Positions 11,601 to 20,569 of a stretch of 64,000 nt of DNA are shown here, piece after piece. Location of the stretch: positions 32,478,303-32,542,302 of the forward strand of contig OX381721.1 of the NCBI GenBank assembly GCA_947462335.1, read 5' to 3'. Made by a program: the position numbers and the translations under genes. The notes beneath the pieces were generated by a model. It did no database searches. It saw only the letters and a program-made list of their open reading frames with translations, and was not told the DNA's origin. The stretch is from Harmothoe impar (taxonomy: Eukaryota > Annelida > Polychaeta > Phyllodocida > Polynoidae). Each line of letters opens with the position of its first letter. Within the stretch, counting starts at the first letter, position 1.

Positions 11601-12783
11601 GATCTGCTGCATCTACCACATCTGGGGAAAGAGACAGGACCTCATCTGCCATGATCGTGATGAGACCTAAACTCTCACTGTCCTCACCAGAAAGCAGTGC
11701 AGGCTTGTCACCAATGTCACTGTCTGCTAGCACCTGGAATACTAGATCATAGTATCGATTCCCGCGGTCACACAGGAGGTTGATCTGACCAAGCGGTTTC
11801 ACAGGTGAGGTCTTTTTGTATGGGAAAAGTTGATATGGTGAGCGTGACATGGTGATGGTGGGAAACAGACTCTTAGCTAGGCGCTCAGGCATTGTGTTGA
11901 TCCCTGCTGCAGAGTCAATCTGTACTGGGGTTCTGACAAAGCTGTCCCCCTTGTCTGATAAGAGAAGGTGTGCAAAATACTTACGACCCTTCCTTGCACC
12001 GGCCTGAAATGCGTCCACATCACCAAGTGAGTAACACTGTTCGTCGTACTGATCATGAGGGTAAGCACTCTCAGGTGCGCAAGCCTGGTCGCCATCAGCT
12101 TGAACTGCATGGACACTGTGTTGCCGGGCTCGATCATCGGTCGGAGGTTTGTTCGGAGTTCCATGATAACCTCCCCTCCCTCGGCGGTTCCTACGTGACT
12201 GGCCAGCACCACGGCCCTGGGACTGTGGACGGCGGTTATCCCCCTGTGTCTCGAGACAGACGCGGGAGAAGTGATCATTACCGCCACACTTGTCGCAAGT
12301 CTTTCCTTTGGCAGGACAGTTCGACCAGGGATGTGGGCCACGTTTGTCACCACACCAGTGGCATGTGCCGCTCTCACGCCTCAACTGCATGTCCTTGTGG
12401 GCCTTTCCCTGGGCCGCCCAGTTGACCGTCTCGTCCGTTCTGCCACTCGCCTCGCCAATACTCTGATTCGCTCTTTTAGCCGCCTCAAGTGTCTTGGCCT
12501 CCGCCACCACGTCACTCAGGGTCTTCTTTGTGTCGTCGGCTTTGACATGGCATTTTAGTAGATCGGCCCGTATGTCACTGTTCCGCAGTCCGAAGATAAA
12601 TTTGTCGCGACTCATCTCATCCATCAAGGCATCATAGCCACAAAGGCTGCAGTCACGTCGTACATGGGTCTCCCAGTCTTGTATAGACTCGTGAGCACCT
12701 TGTGTGGCCAACCAGAAGGTGAATCTGTCCGTCAATAGCGAGGAAGTGGCCGTGCCGGTGTAATGTATTCTGAGCCGTTCCAT
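8650..12783 (-). CDS. Gag-Pol polyprotein of gypsy element (K02A2.6-like)
   Basis: Single 1377-codon frame. Near residues 135-180 it has zinc-knuckle motifs (CHWCGDKRG..., then CDKCGGNDHFSRVC). A retropepsin-like protease follows with active-site DSAAG in place of DTGA. Then come reverse transcriptase (FSLLDVREGF; catalytic IADD, a variant of YxDD), RNase H (LQVDASESGLGAAL, HTDHKPL), and integrase with an HHCC zinc site (HANHLGAE...CEACGTC) and a D,D-35-E core (LSQDLCAF, HTDNGPQF, GRAEAAVK). The first methionine listed is not the true start. The first part of gag is in another frame upstream (12732-13055), so the element carries a frame break. It replicates by reverse transcription and integration. 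Confidence 0.92.
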   Translation of the reverse strand: MERLRIHYTGTATSSLLTDRFTFWLATQGAHESIQDWETHVRRDCSLCGYDALMDEMSRDKFIFGLRNSDIRADLLKCHVKADDTKKTLSDVVAEAKTLEAAKRANQSIGEASGRTDETVNWAAQGKAHKDMQLRRESGTCHWCGDKRGPHPWSNCPAKGKTCDKCGGNDHFSRVCLETQGDNRRPQSQGRGAGQSRRNRRGRGGYHGTPNKPPTDDRARQHSVHAVQADGDQACAPESAYPHDQYDEQCYSLGDVDAFQAGARKGRKYFAHLLLSDKGDSFVRTPVQIDSAAGINTMPERLAKSLFPTITMSRSPYQLFPYKKTSPVKPLGQINLLCDRGNRYYDLVFQVLADSDIGDKPALLSGEDSESLGLITIMADEVLSLSPDVVDAADQGQCPPSPKTIKIPLSRRLPPAGKLTKDAILREYKSSFQGLGYLGPTVHFQMKADVMPVQMPNHRVPVAKREKEKEALDRYVALGIMEKVDEPTPWCSNALIRETPKKFRVCIDPSQTVNKAIMRPFFQIPTLKEHLHKLGDAKCFSLLDVREGFLHIPLDEESSLQTTMHTSYGRYRWLRLPFGISSAPEEFQKRLLDALEGLEGTICIADDILVYGEGESYDVAKVNHDRRLVALMERCVAKDIRLNPDKFKFALKELKFMGNIITDNGMRPDPDKVAAIVGMPTPTNKAGLLRFIGMATYLSQFCENLSSTLQPLRMLTKDGASFIWSDTQEQAFQSAKALITSAPTLLYYCLDKPVTLQVDASESGLGAALLQPNAKGELQPVAFSSCHLSATEQRYSQMEKECLAICQGLHKFDQWLYGKADITVHTDHKPLVPIMSKPLHKAPARLQRMLMTLQRYRFALEYKKGTTLLIADTLSRAALHTPVNTPVTGFEVFRLECESICRSPRLTGETEKEIVLLTNADETLSALRDTIIDGWPDDRTLLSKDIRPFWGYRDELSVLNEAIYKGETVLVPQQLRAKMLGKIHANHLGAESNYRMAKQVLFWPGMRAAIKDMCEACGTCALYGSASQKEPMMSLPIPTRAWELLSQDLCAFEGKDYLVTVCHFSDWIEVDELGDTLASTVVAKTEAHLATFGAPARIHTDNGPQFIGKDYADLAIRYNFNHTTSSPYYPKGNGRAEAAVKVAKGLLKKSTNISLALLLHRNTPQSGYTYSPAQRMLCRRTRTPLPTSDRLLDPQVVDTRVVQEEIEARRVASKTLYDRNVVHHSPLSIGDYAYLKPPPNKRGQPWAYGQVVDCKGPRSYTLQTDRGTASRNRVHVRPAAPPQKDLGCVQAPQVLVPGGPPLVRAPGQPDLQDDQLESQPGVTAPRSPVRSPMGPAPSTPSVGASRPGAGSGPIMSNKLALAPSPSPARRTRTRDIH

Positions 12784-13055
12784 CCAGACCCATGGCTTTG
12801 CCTTGTCTGCAACCGGAATCTGGGCTCTATGCTGTACCGGATGACCTGTTGTGCCTCATCCGGCATGGACGATCGGAGCGCCGCGATCTCCATCAGCGGC
12901 TTGGCATAATACTCGACTCTATGAGTCACCGGGTCCTTGGCCAAATCTCTGTATTCGGCCTCTGTACAATAGTCATGAAACCTCATCTCAAAATTTTTAA
13001 AGTTCTCTGAGATGTTCCCTGACAGGCTAAGTTCTGGTTTTCTAGGCCTAGACAT
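12732..13055 (-). pseudogene. N-terminal Gag fragment, frame-broken
   Basis: The frame begins MSRPRKPELSLSGNISENF (an alternative methionine lies at 13094) and reads as a typical gypsy Gag start. Near 12800-12850 the homologous reading passes to the -1 frame, where the preceding codons are also open and join the long gag-pol frame. The break lies inside the capsid region, and I see no slippery heptamer. A single-base indel is therefore more likely than programmed frameshifting. Sequencing or assembly error cannot be excluded. Confidence 0.7.
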
Positions 13056-13250
13056 AGTGTAGATGAAGGTGGGTCCTGATCTGAGTTGGAACAATTAGGG
13101 CTACTAGTGCGCTAATTACTATAGATCTGGTGCAATTAGGCCTACACTATAATTTCCACTTCCAGACAGTCTGAATGTAAATTGAAGGTGATACCCACTT
13201 GTGACTTGCTGTTGACTCTGGCTCTTGACAGCTCCTGTGTTTGAAACTGA

Positions 13251-13267
13251 CCCCACTTCTGACACCA
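13251..13267 (-). other. Primer binding site, tRNA-Leu type
   Basis: The plus-strand bases CCCCACTTCTGACACCA end exactly where the 5' LTR begins (13268). The reading matches the 3' end of animal tRNA-Leu (…CCCACTTCTGACA plus CCA) as I know it, so tRNA-Leu is the likely primer. Confidence 0.75.
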
Positions 13268-13431
13268 AGTTGGAGCATACAAGCTGTGAGTCAGAGTGAT
13301 GTTAGACTTCTTTATTATCAGTTGAGCTACCAGTAGATCTACATCAATACATGTTGGGACACTGTCTGCCATGTGCGCTCAAGTCCGCCATCTTGGATTC
13401 TGGTGTCGCACCCCCGATGCGCCCCCCAACA
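13268..13431 (-). repeat. 5' LTR of the 5.2 kb gypsy element
   Basis: 164 bp copy of the LTR at 8213-8376 with one visible substitution. AATAAA on the minus strand is at 13311-13316. Confidence 0.93.
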
Positions 13432-13689
13432 CCGCTATCGAGGTCACGTGACTCGCTAAGGCGGGTAGTCTTAGCCGTGCTAGCCCCCCTTTAACCAAAA
13501 TGTTGCATAACTGAAATTTTGTTCCAATTAGTGTAACTAAGGGAAACAGGGATGGTCCAATTTACGAGCCGGTCCAATTTTGGCAACCTTCCCCTATTAG
13601 TATAAAGGCCTGACACTGTGGTGGTTCGGTCATCTAGGTGACCTTGTGACCAAACTCTACATATAGGTAGTTCCCACAAGTATCACCAG

Positions 13690-13848
13690 GCCTATACTGG
13701 AGCCATCTACTGTCTGCTGTTTGCAGACGACTTTGAGACGCGGACGCAGCGTCTGTTAGCGCCGCGTGGTGAGTAAAACACGCGCTCACCCTGCAGCGTT
13801 GTAACGGGTTCCACTCATTCCATTTCCGGAATCTAAAAAATCGTGACC
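13690..13848 (+). promoter_or_regulatory. Likely PFDN5 promoter and 5' UTR
   Basis: The stretch is locally GC- and CpG-rich (GACGCGGACGCAGCG, TAGCGCCGCG, ACACGCGCTC), unlike the AT-rich surroundings, and lies directly before the PFDN5 ATG. No TATA box is seen. It starts about 95 bp beyond the end of the nested transposon at 13596. Confidence 0.5.
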
Positions 13849-16800
13849 ATGGCGAACAAATCGGGACAACAATCTATCGACATTGGTCAGTTGAATGTTC
13901 AACAACTGAGTCAATTAAATCAACAATTAGAACAGGTAAGATCTACGTGGTCACCGTTTGATCTATTTTGTTCGGTTTGGAGGCGTTTATTAACGAGTAA
14001 GGGAGTGAAGTTTAGCGCGACTCTTTGAAAAGCTCGTATTATCGCCCAGCGGCAAGTGACAAGTCCGCTCCTGTCAATATCTAGAACTGTCTGTCCAAAT
14101 ATGCCTAGTTACTATGGTAATATCAATATGACGGAAAATTGTACAAATACCATGTCTTACCACAGTTATATCTACATAGCCATAGGCTCACACCGTAATT
14201 CATATCTCATTCTGAGAAATCAGCCGAAAACACATGTTCACTGTGTTAGTCAATTTGGAAACGACTGTACCGGCAGGGAGAGTATAGGAACTCCATGACT
14301 GTACGAATGTACAGTCGATGATAGACCCTGCTCTAAAAGTCTAATCACTTGGGGTCCTGCTATGTGCCAGGCCTAGTGTGAACAGAAGGTGTGTCTTATA
14401 AACCACTGGTTTACTAACATATCATCAACAAACAGGCACATAGCTGAGTGAATATGGAAAGCTAAGTGTCTAGAGATAAGCATGGAACCTTCTTTGGCCC
14501 TGTAAACCTTTTACTTTGACAGTCTTTGTCTGTAATGAGGTCCTGTACTGTAGAACACCCACACTGGCCACAGTCAAAACATGGGGATCTCTCACCAGCC
14601 CAGTATCGCTAGCTAGCTCATTGTATCAGCGTCTGCCTGTTCTGTTCAGTGTTCAGATTTTTGTTGTTCGTCCCTCACCTCAACTCACGTCAACAGTACT
14701 GACCATGTTCAAGCTTGTGGACGTGTGGTCAGTATTACTCATTTACTGACCACACGTCCACAAGCTTGAACATTTTTTGGCCGCTACCCCTATTAACTAT
14801 TGTAACAGATGATGTGTCTCACGACCCCCCCCCCCCTCCCCACCAGTAATTAATAGATGAACACTCCCTAAGGTTAAGATGCAGGCGTTATCGCTGAAAA
14901 CAGCTCCCCAAGGATCAAGGGCGGAAAAAACTTTCAAAAATAATCACTCCTCAATGTTGATTTTACTTACTAGACTTATCCTATATATTTACTGCTCTAC
15001 AATGTTCAGAACCGAAAATTATATGGCATATTACATTTCTAAATCATTTTTATATTTCCTTCATTCACAGGAAGTCGAGTTCTTCACAAATTCCTTGAGC
15101 AAATTGAAGGTGCTCCAAAGTAAATTCGTCGAGTCCCAGGAGAGCGTGTCCAAGGTGACGGCGCTGAGTGAAGGGAAGGAGCTGCTCGTACCGCTCACCA
15201 GCTCGGTATCCTTGACAACATACGTGTAGCTGTATATTTGCTTGTATATTTGTAGACTCACAGCATAACAAAGGCCTGTCCCTCTCACACCATGTCTATG
15301 TGGTGTCGGAGGTTAATAAAGAACCCTTGCTTCGGTAAATATGTAGGAGCGGGATTTCTATCTTTTGGCTCATCTCATAGATTCGATCATCCTGGATATG
15401 ATCATCCAAAGTAGGCCTTCGGCCTACCTTCTTACTTGGGAAAAACTGAAACTTCAGTAAGTCTCACCTGCATTATCAGTGGGACGTTAAACTACACAAA
15501 CAAAAAAACAAAAGTATATTCAAACAGCCCCGGGGGAGAAGAGGGGCCCTCCCTATACCAAGGTAGGAGGATGCCTTATGCTGGCGTCAATTGCTTGATC
15601 TGGTACTGGCGAGATGAGCACTGATAGCAGCTATCACAATGGGTACCAGTTGTTATATAATGCTACAGTAAATGCAAGGGTTTATCTCATAATGATAATT
15701 CATTGCGCTACAAGCCTATACATTCTATAGTGACTGCACACACAAACTAGCGGAAAACGGGTGTTTTTTTGGGTCCCATTGGCAGGTCCGGCCGGGCCTG
15801 CCATGAGGGGTGCATTTTCGAGCAAAAGGGGCATGTGTAAAACGATCCAACCAAAAACATCTGAATTCATAAACAGATGATGTTTTTGTTTGTTTTTTGT
15901 TTTAGTTTTTAGGTTTTTACAACACCCTGCCAATTGCGGTATATGTGCAGGAGTGTCAATTTTTTGAAACACATAATCATTACTCCCTAAAGCCCAACGC
16001 AGACAGGCCCGACTCGATTGGTAACCAGGCAGATCGGGTAGGTATGCAGCGACCTCCTCCCGATCGAATCGGGACAATCAAACATGTTTGATATTGCCCG
16101 ACTCCATCGGCTGATCTAGTCCGCCAATCGATCGGGCCCTTCTGCGGAAACAAAGTAAAAAACTAGTCCCAATTTTTGTGAAGAAATGTCCTTAACCATG
16201 TACCAGATGTATGTGGCAGGACAGTTAGCAGACGTGAACGATGTACTCATCGATGTAGGCACCGGCTATTACGTAGAGAAGGTAAGCAGACTGCTGAGTA
16301 CTGGCTCCTTTAAGTGGAGGGGTCTCAAATGGCCATAGGTATCATTACTAGGACCCCCCTCAGGGATGAAAGTTTTCAAGTTTTTCTCTTATTTCAAGTT
16401 TTTTTGGGGTTGCCCTGGAGCGTAGCGACCTGACGTTGCGCAGCAACGTCATGGCAACCCTATTAATGTTTTCGTTTTGCCTGGGTGCTGCATGGGGCAC
16501 CTGTGACGTCACAGGGCGGATTATGACAATGAAAATAGGCCTATAATATTATGATTACGACCATCATGCCTACTGTTTTATATGAGTCCATCATGCCTAC
16601 TGCATTATAATGAATATTAACAAACTCCCTGGGAAGGTAGCAACCGGTGGCCTATTATTATTAGCCAATTAATGTTTTCATTTCCATGGGGCGCCTATGA
16701 CGTCATAGCTCCTGTGACGTCACAGGGCGGATTATGACAATGAAAACAATATTAATGGTGCAGCCATGGTGTGATTTACGTGAGAGTAAAGCAGAGATTG

Positions 16801-17952
16801 CCGTGACAGTAGGCCTAAGTTGCCAGCAACCCCGACCGTGGTCAAAGCCACATTTTTCTTGTTTAATGCTACGAAGACCTGTACTAGAGGACCTTTATTC
16901 AGGGGCCTTAATTTGAACATTTTAAGTGTTTTTTTTTTAAATTGGGCAGTTCAATAATATAAACACAGGTTCATGTAATAAGCGCAAGGTGTAAAAAATT
17001 CCTGGAATTTATAAGCACTTAAAGGGGCCATTACGCGTGTTACAGTGTGTTTAAGCGCTCTGGCGCTTATTGATATGGAACGCTGTATAACATTACCTCC
17101 AGCGCTCATACAAAACATACTTATTAGAGATCCTATTTTAGTGTTTAGTTAACTTGAAGGTATTGTATTCATAATTCTAACTAATAATAAGTACTTTGTG
17201 AACCTAATAACCTAAACAATCTCACTATCTATCACAATATTCATTTTCTTATAACACTTGTGTAATAAATTTGCAGTCTGTAGATGGTGCGGTAGATTAC
17301 TACAAACGTAAGACGGAATATCTAACAAAACAAATGGAGAAACTACAACCGCTTCTATCAGAGAAATACAGGATGAAACAAGGTGAGGGACATAGACAAA
17401 GGCCAACAACCATGGGTTCTCTTTCCATCATTCGTAACGAGTTGGCCCTGGGTCCGTATCACACGAGGCCGAGGGTGAGATACGGCTCCAGGGCCAACTC
17501 GTGAAGATCATCGAAAAGGAATCATGGAGGTGGCCGTTGTGTTTATTTTTTGGTTTTAAGACGCAAAAAGAAGGAAATTCAACATTCAACCCAGCCATGA
17601 AATACGGCCACATTGTATGCCCTATATTCCATGAGAGCATTGCATACGGCGATTCCAGTACTTAGAGCATGGTAACTCTTGTATCCCCAAAAGATAAAGA
17701 GGATTTATTTTACAGGGGTGATGGACAAATAGGTAGATAAAAGCTGTTTTCTCCGTTATCATTTGTTGGTCATGTAACATACTGGTAGTACATGAAGATT
17801 TCTTTCTAGCCCCTGTCAACATTAAGCGTTGTTCTTATTGTTGCGTAAAAACTAACCAATTTCTTCTTTTCTTTATTTCAGCGGTGGTAGAAATTCTCCA
17901 GATTAAGATCCAGGGTCAAATGCAGCAGGAACAAGCGCAGAAGGCCAAGTGA
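13849..17952 (+). CDS. PFDN5: Prefoldin subunit 5
   Basis: Five coding exons: 13849-13935, 15071-15205, 16207-16281, 17277-17382 and 17882-17952. They give 474 nt, 157 aa plus stop, with GT-AG borders and matching phases. The protein follows alpha-class prefoldin 5 closely: EVEFFTNSLSKLKVLQSKFVE, EGKELLVPLTSS, a hairpin stretch with DVLIDVGTGYYVEK, then a C-terminal coiled coil (YLTKQMEKLQPLL). Human PFDN5 is 154 aa. It forms part of the hexameric prefoldin co-chaperone that delivers unfolded actin and tubulin to CCT in the cytosol. The start is the ATG in a good context (GACCATGG); the GC-rich 13730-13848 is the likely promoter. Introns hold several MITE-like repeats. The neighbouring PDIA5 gene is convergent, on the other strand. 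Confidence 0.96.
14706..14772. repeat. Perfect 29 bp hairpin in PFDN5 intron 1
   Basis: The 29 bases from 14706 (TGTTCAAGCTTGTGGACGTG...) are repeated exactly in reverse complement at 14744-14772, with a 9 nt spacer. It lies in PFDN5 intron 1. Confidence 0.93.
16500..16746. repeat. Direct repeat with CRE-like palindrome in PFDN5 intron 3
   Basis: CCTGTGACGTCACAGGGCGG and its continuation ATTATGACAATGAAAA occur at 16500-16535 and again, without visible change, at 16711-16746 (211 bp apart). Each copy contains the palindrome CTGTGACGTCACAG. A third TATGACGTCATA palindrome is at about 16696. They probably belong to a dispersed element. Confidence 0.75.
17437..17502. repeat. Inverted repeat in PFDN5 intron 4
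   Basis: ACGAGTTGGCCCTGG plus CCGTATC at 17437-17460 pairs with GATACGG plus CCAGGGCCAACTCGT at 17478-17502, with one small mismatch region. It is a short fold-back element inside the intron. Confidence 0.85.
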
Positions 17953-18027
17953 TGAGCCCGTGTCCTCCCCCCCCCCCCCCCCCCCAGGTCATGTCAACCC
18001 TCAGTAGACGCCCTCCAGCAGGGTTAA

Positions 18028-18249
18028 CCCTTTAAGGGCAGCATAGTGTGTTAATGTGCCCTTTGTCGTCACGAGGAATGAATGCAGCGCTAGAGAGAAA
18101 CGCGTCATAATTCATGCATCATGATGATTCGGGTTGATGATATTTCTGAAGTGTTCCTACGATGCACCAAGGCAGTGATGGCGAGTTACTCGCCAGCGTT
18201 GCATTGATGCATCATGACTTCAAATAGACAGAATACCGCCCTTAAAGAG
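18028..18249. mobile_element. TTAA-flanked MITE (piggyBac type), family 1
   Basis: 222 bp with ends CCCTTTAAGGGC and GCCCTTAAAGAG, abutted by TTAA at 18024-18027 and 18250-18253. The interior has the inverted blocks TGATGCATGAATGCAG and GGCGAGTTACTCGCC shared with the copies near 46.2, 51.1 and 52.3 kb. It starts 75 bp after the PFDN5 stop codon, so it lies in the PFDN5 3' UTR if the signal at 18584 is used. Confidence 0.75.
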
Positions 18250-18583
18250 TTAACAACTATATGTTAACATCCAGTTTATTTCTGGTGTATCAGCATTAAA
18301 TAATATCAGACCTACGTGAACATTGCCTAGTAGCTACATTTGCCTTGAAAACATTGGAGTCTGAGAGGCTAGAATGAATCATCGTACCAGGATTCATAGT
18401 CGATAATTTTGTCACCGTCAATATCGCTCTATATTTTTCAACTAATCAACTCGCATGTAGCGATAAAAGTAACATTTCCGTTGTAATCTACTGAGGTGTT
18501 TTTGTGTCGTTACGTTCAACTATTGGCCTGGGTTTTGTGTTTACCCGATTTCCATACTTTATCATGTTATCTGACTTTTGCCT

Positions 18584-18589
18584 AATAAA
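18584..18589 (+). terminator. PFDN5 polyadenylation signal candidate
   Basis: AATAAA in CCTAATAAAAGCTTC, 632 bp after the PFDN5 stop, with a GT-rich stretch (GTGTGTGGTTGTGTTC) about 22 bp further on. This is the expected arrangement for 3' end formation. Confidence 0.6.
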
Positions 18590-18869
18590 AGCTTCATAGA
18601 AAAGGAAAACGTGTGTGGTTGTGTTCTTATATAGGAGGTAAGGAGATCCGCCATTTAAACATTTTTTATTTCACCAAGACCTAAACTGGGATTGTTATAC
18701 AAATGTAAAGATCACACCACTGAAGACGTCTTCAAATGCCCTAAATAAACCCTTTTCTATCAAGCCGGTCAAAGCTGGCACCCGGTCAAAGACGTTCACA
18801 CTTGGCCCCATCTCATGAGACACAGCCATATATGATATCTAAAAGTAAATGAACAAATGTCAATGTAAC

Positions 18870-18982
18870 TACCGTAAAACCCCGCCTATAAGCCGAAAGT
18901 AAATTTGAAAGGGAAAATCTGGCTTATTTGGAAAAAAAAAAACGGCAAAATAAGTTTGGCTTATAGGCAGGGTTTTACGGTA
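18870..18982. mobile_element. Palindromic MITE, TACCGTAAAACCCC ends
   Basis: 113 bp. Ends TACCGTAAAACCCCGCCTAT and its inverse ATAGGCAGGGTTTTACGGTA make a near-complete palindrome. Confidence 0.8.
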
Positions 18983-19199
18983 CCGTAAATTCCCGGGTAC
19001 CACTCGCATTTAAGCCAAACCCCCAACCCAGGAGAATCCTTTAACCCGTTTTTGGATTTTAAAATTTCTATTTTAGTACTGTTCTTAGTGAATAAAACCC
19101 CCGTATAACCCGCAGCCTATTATAGGCATGTCTGGTATCAAATGAAAGCTGAGTTTGGTTCGCGTACAACCCGCGGGTAGGACACAGGAATTTACGGTA
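18981..19199. mobile_element. MITE, TACCGTAAATTCCC ends, copy 1
   Basis: Begins TACCGTAAATTCCCGGGTA and ends GGAATTTACGGTA. The interior repeats the theme 'AACCCGC' many times. It abuts the preceding and following elements and shares TA with both. Related copies or fragments are near 21650, 27643-27868, 28005-28193, 45613, 51290-51330 and 60005. Confidence 0.75.
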
Positions 19200-19414
19200 C
19201 CATAAATTCCCATGTATAACCCGCATCATGCGTATAACTCACTCCACTTTGGGGAATCCTATAACCCGCACCTGGGGTCCAAATATCGCCGTTGTAGTAC
19301 TGTACTATACTTAGAAAAACCCTTGTAATACCCGCACCTAGAGAATATTGTATAACCCGCACTAGAGGTTTGGTTTGCGTTTAACCCGGGGGTCATGTAC
19401 AGGAATTTACAGTA
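19198..19414. mobile_element. MITE, TACCGTAAATTCCC ends, copy 2
   Basis: Head-to-tail second copy, beginning TACCATAAATTCCCATG and ending GGAATTTACAGTA. It is more diverged than the first copy. Confidence 0.7.
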
Positions 19415-19701
19415 GTCATTACGGCGGACCTCAACATATTTTATGTATACACGAATCAAATTCAGCTTCAATTTGATACCAAACATGGCTATGACATAGG
19501 TTGCGGCTTATACGAGGGGTTGCAAGTTCAGAACAAAAGACAAACGCTCCATGTATAATTGGTGAACATTTTATTATTGCTGGCCATGTCCAACTGGGTT
19601 CTTTGATTCTGAGAATAGTATCACTGAACACTTCCATATTGGATGACATCAATTCAGCTACACCTGTGATGTTACCACATGTGTACCTCTTCTAGCTGTA
19701 T

Positions 19702-20027
19702 CAGGGTTCCCACTACTTTTTTGTCACAGTTCTAGCTGACATTTAACTGTCTTCTAAACGACAGAAATTTATTTTAATTTAACTGACACGTTTAGTATAA
19801 AATATTCCACGGATAACTCACATTTCGCGCATAACCCTAAATTTTTTCTAAATCTAAAAATCGAATTGTGCATTCTGTAAATTTTGCTGAAAATATTTTT
19901 TAACTGACAATTTCTCAAAAATCTGGAAATTAACTTGACAAAATATGACAATTCATTTTTAACTGACATTTACTGACTTTTAAAGCAAATAAAACAACTG
20001 ACTTTTAACTGACGGGTGGGAACCCTG
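19702..20027. mobile_element. MITE with CAGGGTTCCCAC inverted ends
   Basis: 326 bp. Terminal repeats CAGGGTTCCCAC and GTGGGAACCCTG, with TGTAT directly outside both ends (a possible 5 bp target duplication). The interior repeats AACTGACA-like words. CAGGG termini suggest hAT, but a hAT element should have an 8 bp duplication, so the class is uncertain. Confidence 0.65.
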
Positions 20028-20138
20028 TGTATGTAAGCTATCCCAGTGAGCTTAACAATAGCGGTGGCAGGCCGACTGTAACCTTATATCCCTCAGCTGT
20101 GGGTGGAGGGCACATGGAGGCCCCTAAAGTAACATTGA

Positions 20139-20500
20139 AGTGACATGGTCCGATTTTTCATCTTTAAAATCCTGCTTAAAATGTATTTCAAATGTTAGTA
20201 CAATATCATATTTGGATGATAGGGTCCAATAAAATCTCATTAATGGGCAATAAGAGCCCAATTAGAGGTTCAGATGAGGCCCAAGTATAGTATTTTACCA
20301 CATATTTTCAATGGGGTAATTATAGCGTGCACTCCAAAATTAGTAGATTCAGCCATAATCTGATAATTAGCCAACTTTTAAGCTTAACTCTTGAGAATGA
20401 CATTAATAAAGTAGCTGGTACATGAAGTATGGCCATAGGGGACATTCTGTTTCATTTGTTACCAAATTGATTTTGAGCCCTAATCATCGGACCATGCCAC
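20139..20500. mobile_element. MITE, AGTGGCATGGTCCGATT family, diverged copy
   Basis: Starts AGTGACATGGTCCGATTTT and ends ATCGGACCATGCCAC. It aligns along its whole length with the better preserved copy at 49463-49830. Confidence 0.75.
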
Positions 20501-20569
20501 GTTAATATATTGGTGGTTTTAACACTAGGTTGTACCAATAACCCATCAATGACACACAGATATCAGTTA

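Larger units (their letters stand above)
8213..13431 (-). mobile_element. Ty3/gypsy LTR retrotransposon, 5.2 kb
   Basis: Two 164 bp direct LTRs (8213-8376 and 13268-13431) bracket a minus-strand gag-pol region. A 4 bp target duplication CCGC is at 8209-8212 and 13432-13435. The primer site abuts the 5' LTR, and a purine-rich AAAAGGGAGA tract abuts the 3' LTR on the minus strand. The LTRs differ at one base that I can see (8272 T, 13327 C), so insertion was recent. Domain order protease-RT-RNase H-integrase makes it Ty3/gypsy; the pol resembles the K02A2.6-like group. A reading-frame break in gag probably disables it. Confidence 0.95.
8111..13490. mobile_element. TTAA-flanked MITE (middle layer of nest)
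   Basis: AGGGCGGCTAGCACCG at 8111 is matched by CGTGCTAGCCCCCCT ending at 13490. TTAA directly abuts both ends (8107-8110 and 13491-13494). An exact TTAA target is the piggyBac hallmark. With the retrotransposon removed, only about 157 bp remain (8111-8212 and 13436-13490). This is a small palindromic MITE with sub-terminal inverted blocks (ACGGGTACC and CTACCCGCC). Confidence 0.72.
7186..13596. mobile_element. TA-flanked DNA element (outer layer of nest)
   Basis: The sequence at 7186-7211 (TAGGGGAAGGTTGCCAAAAT onward) is matched exactly in reverse complement at 13571-13596. This gives 26 bp perfect inverted termini, or 24 bp with a TA target duplication. The interior at 7212-8106 and 13495-13570 repeats the motif TCCAATTTT / AAAATTGGA many times in both orientations. 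Without its insertions the element is about 1.0 kb and has no transposase, so it is non-autonomous. The TA target suggests a Tc1/mariner-like mobiliser; this assignment is an inference. Confidence 0.75.

Noticed and set aside
8657..13010. Plus-strand open frames within the smaller gypsy element
   Set aside because: Antisense shadows of gag-pol; no recognisable domains.
15400..15515. SINE with GGGACGTTAAACTACACAAA tail
   Set aside because: The tail resembles invertebrate SINE ends, but I could not identify A and B boxes or target duplications, so it is not called.
16007..16140. Inverted pair GGCCCGACTCGATTGG / CCAATCGATCGGGCCC as a MITE
   Set aside because: Short, imperfect and without a clear target duplication; noted only.
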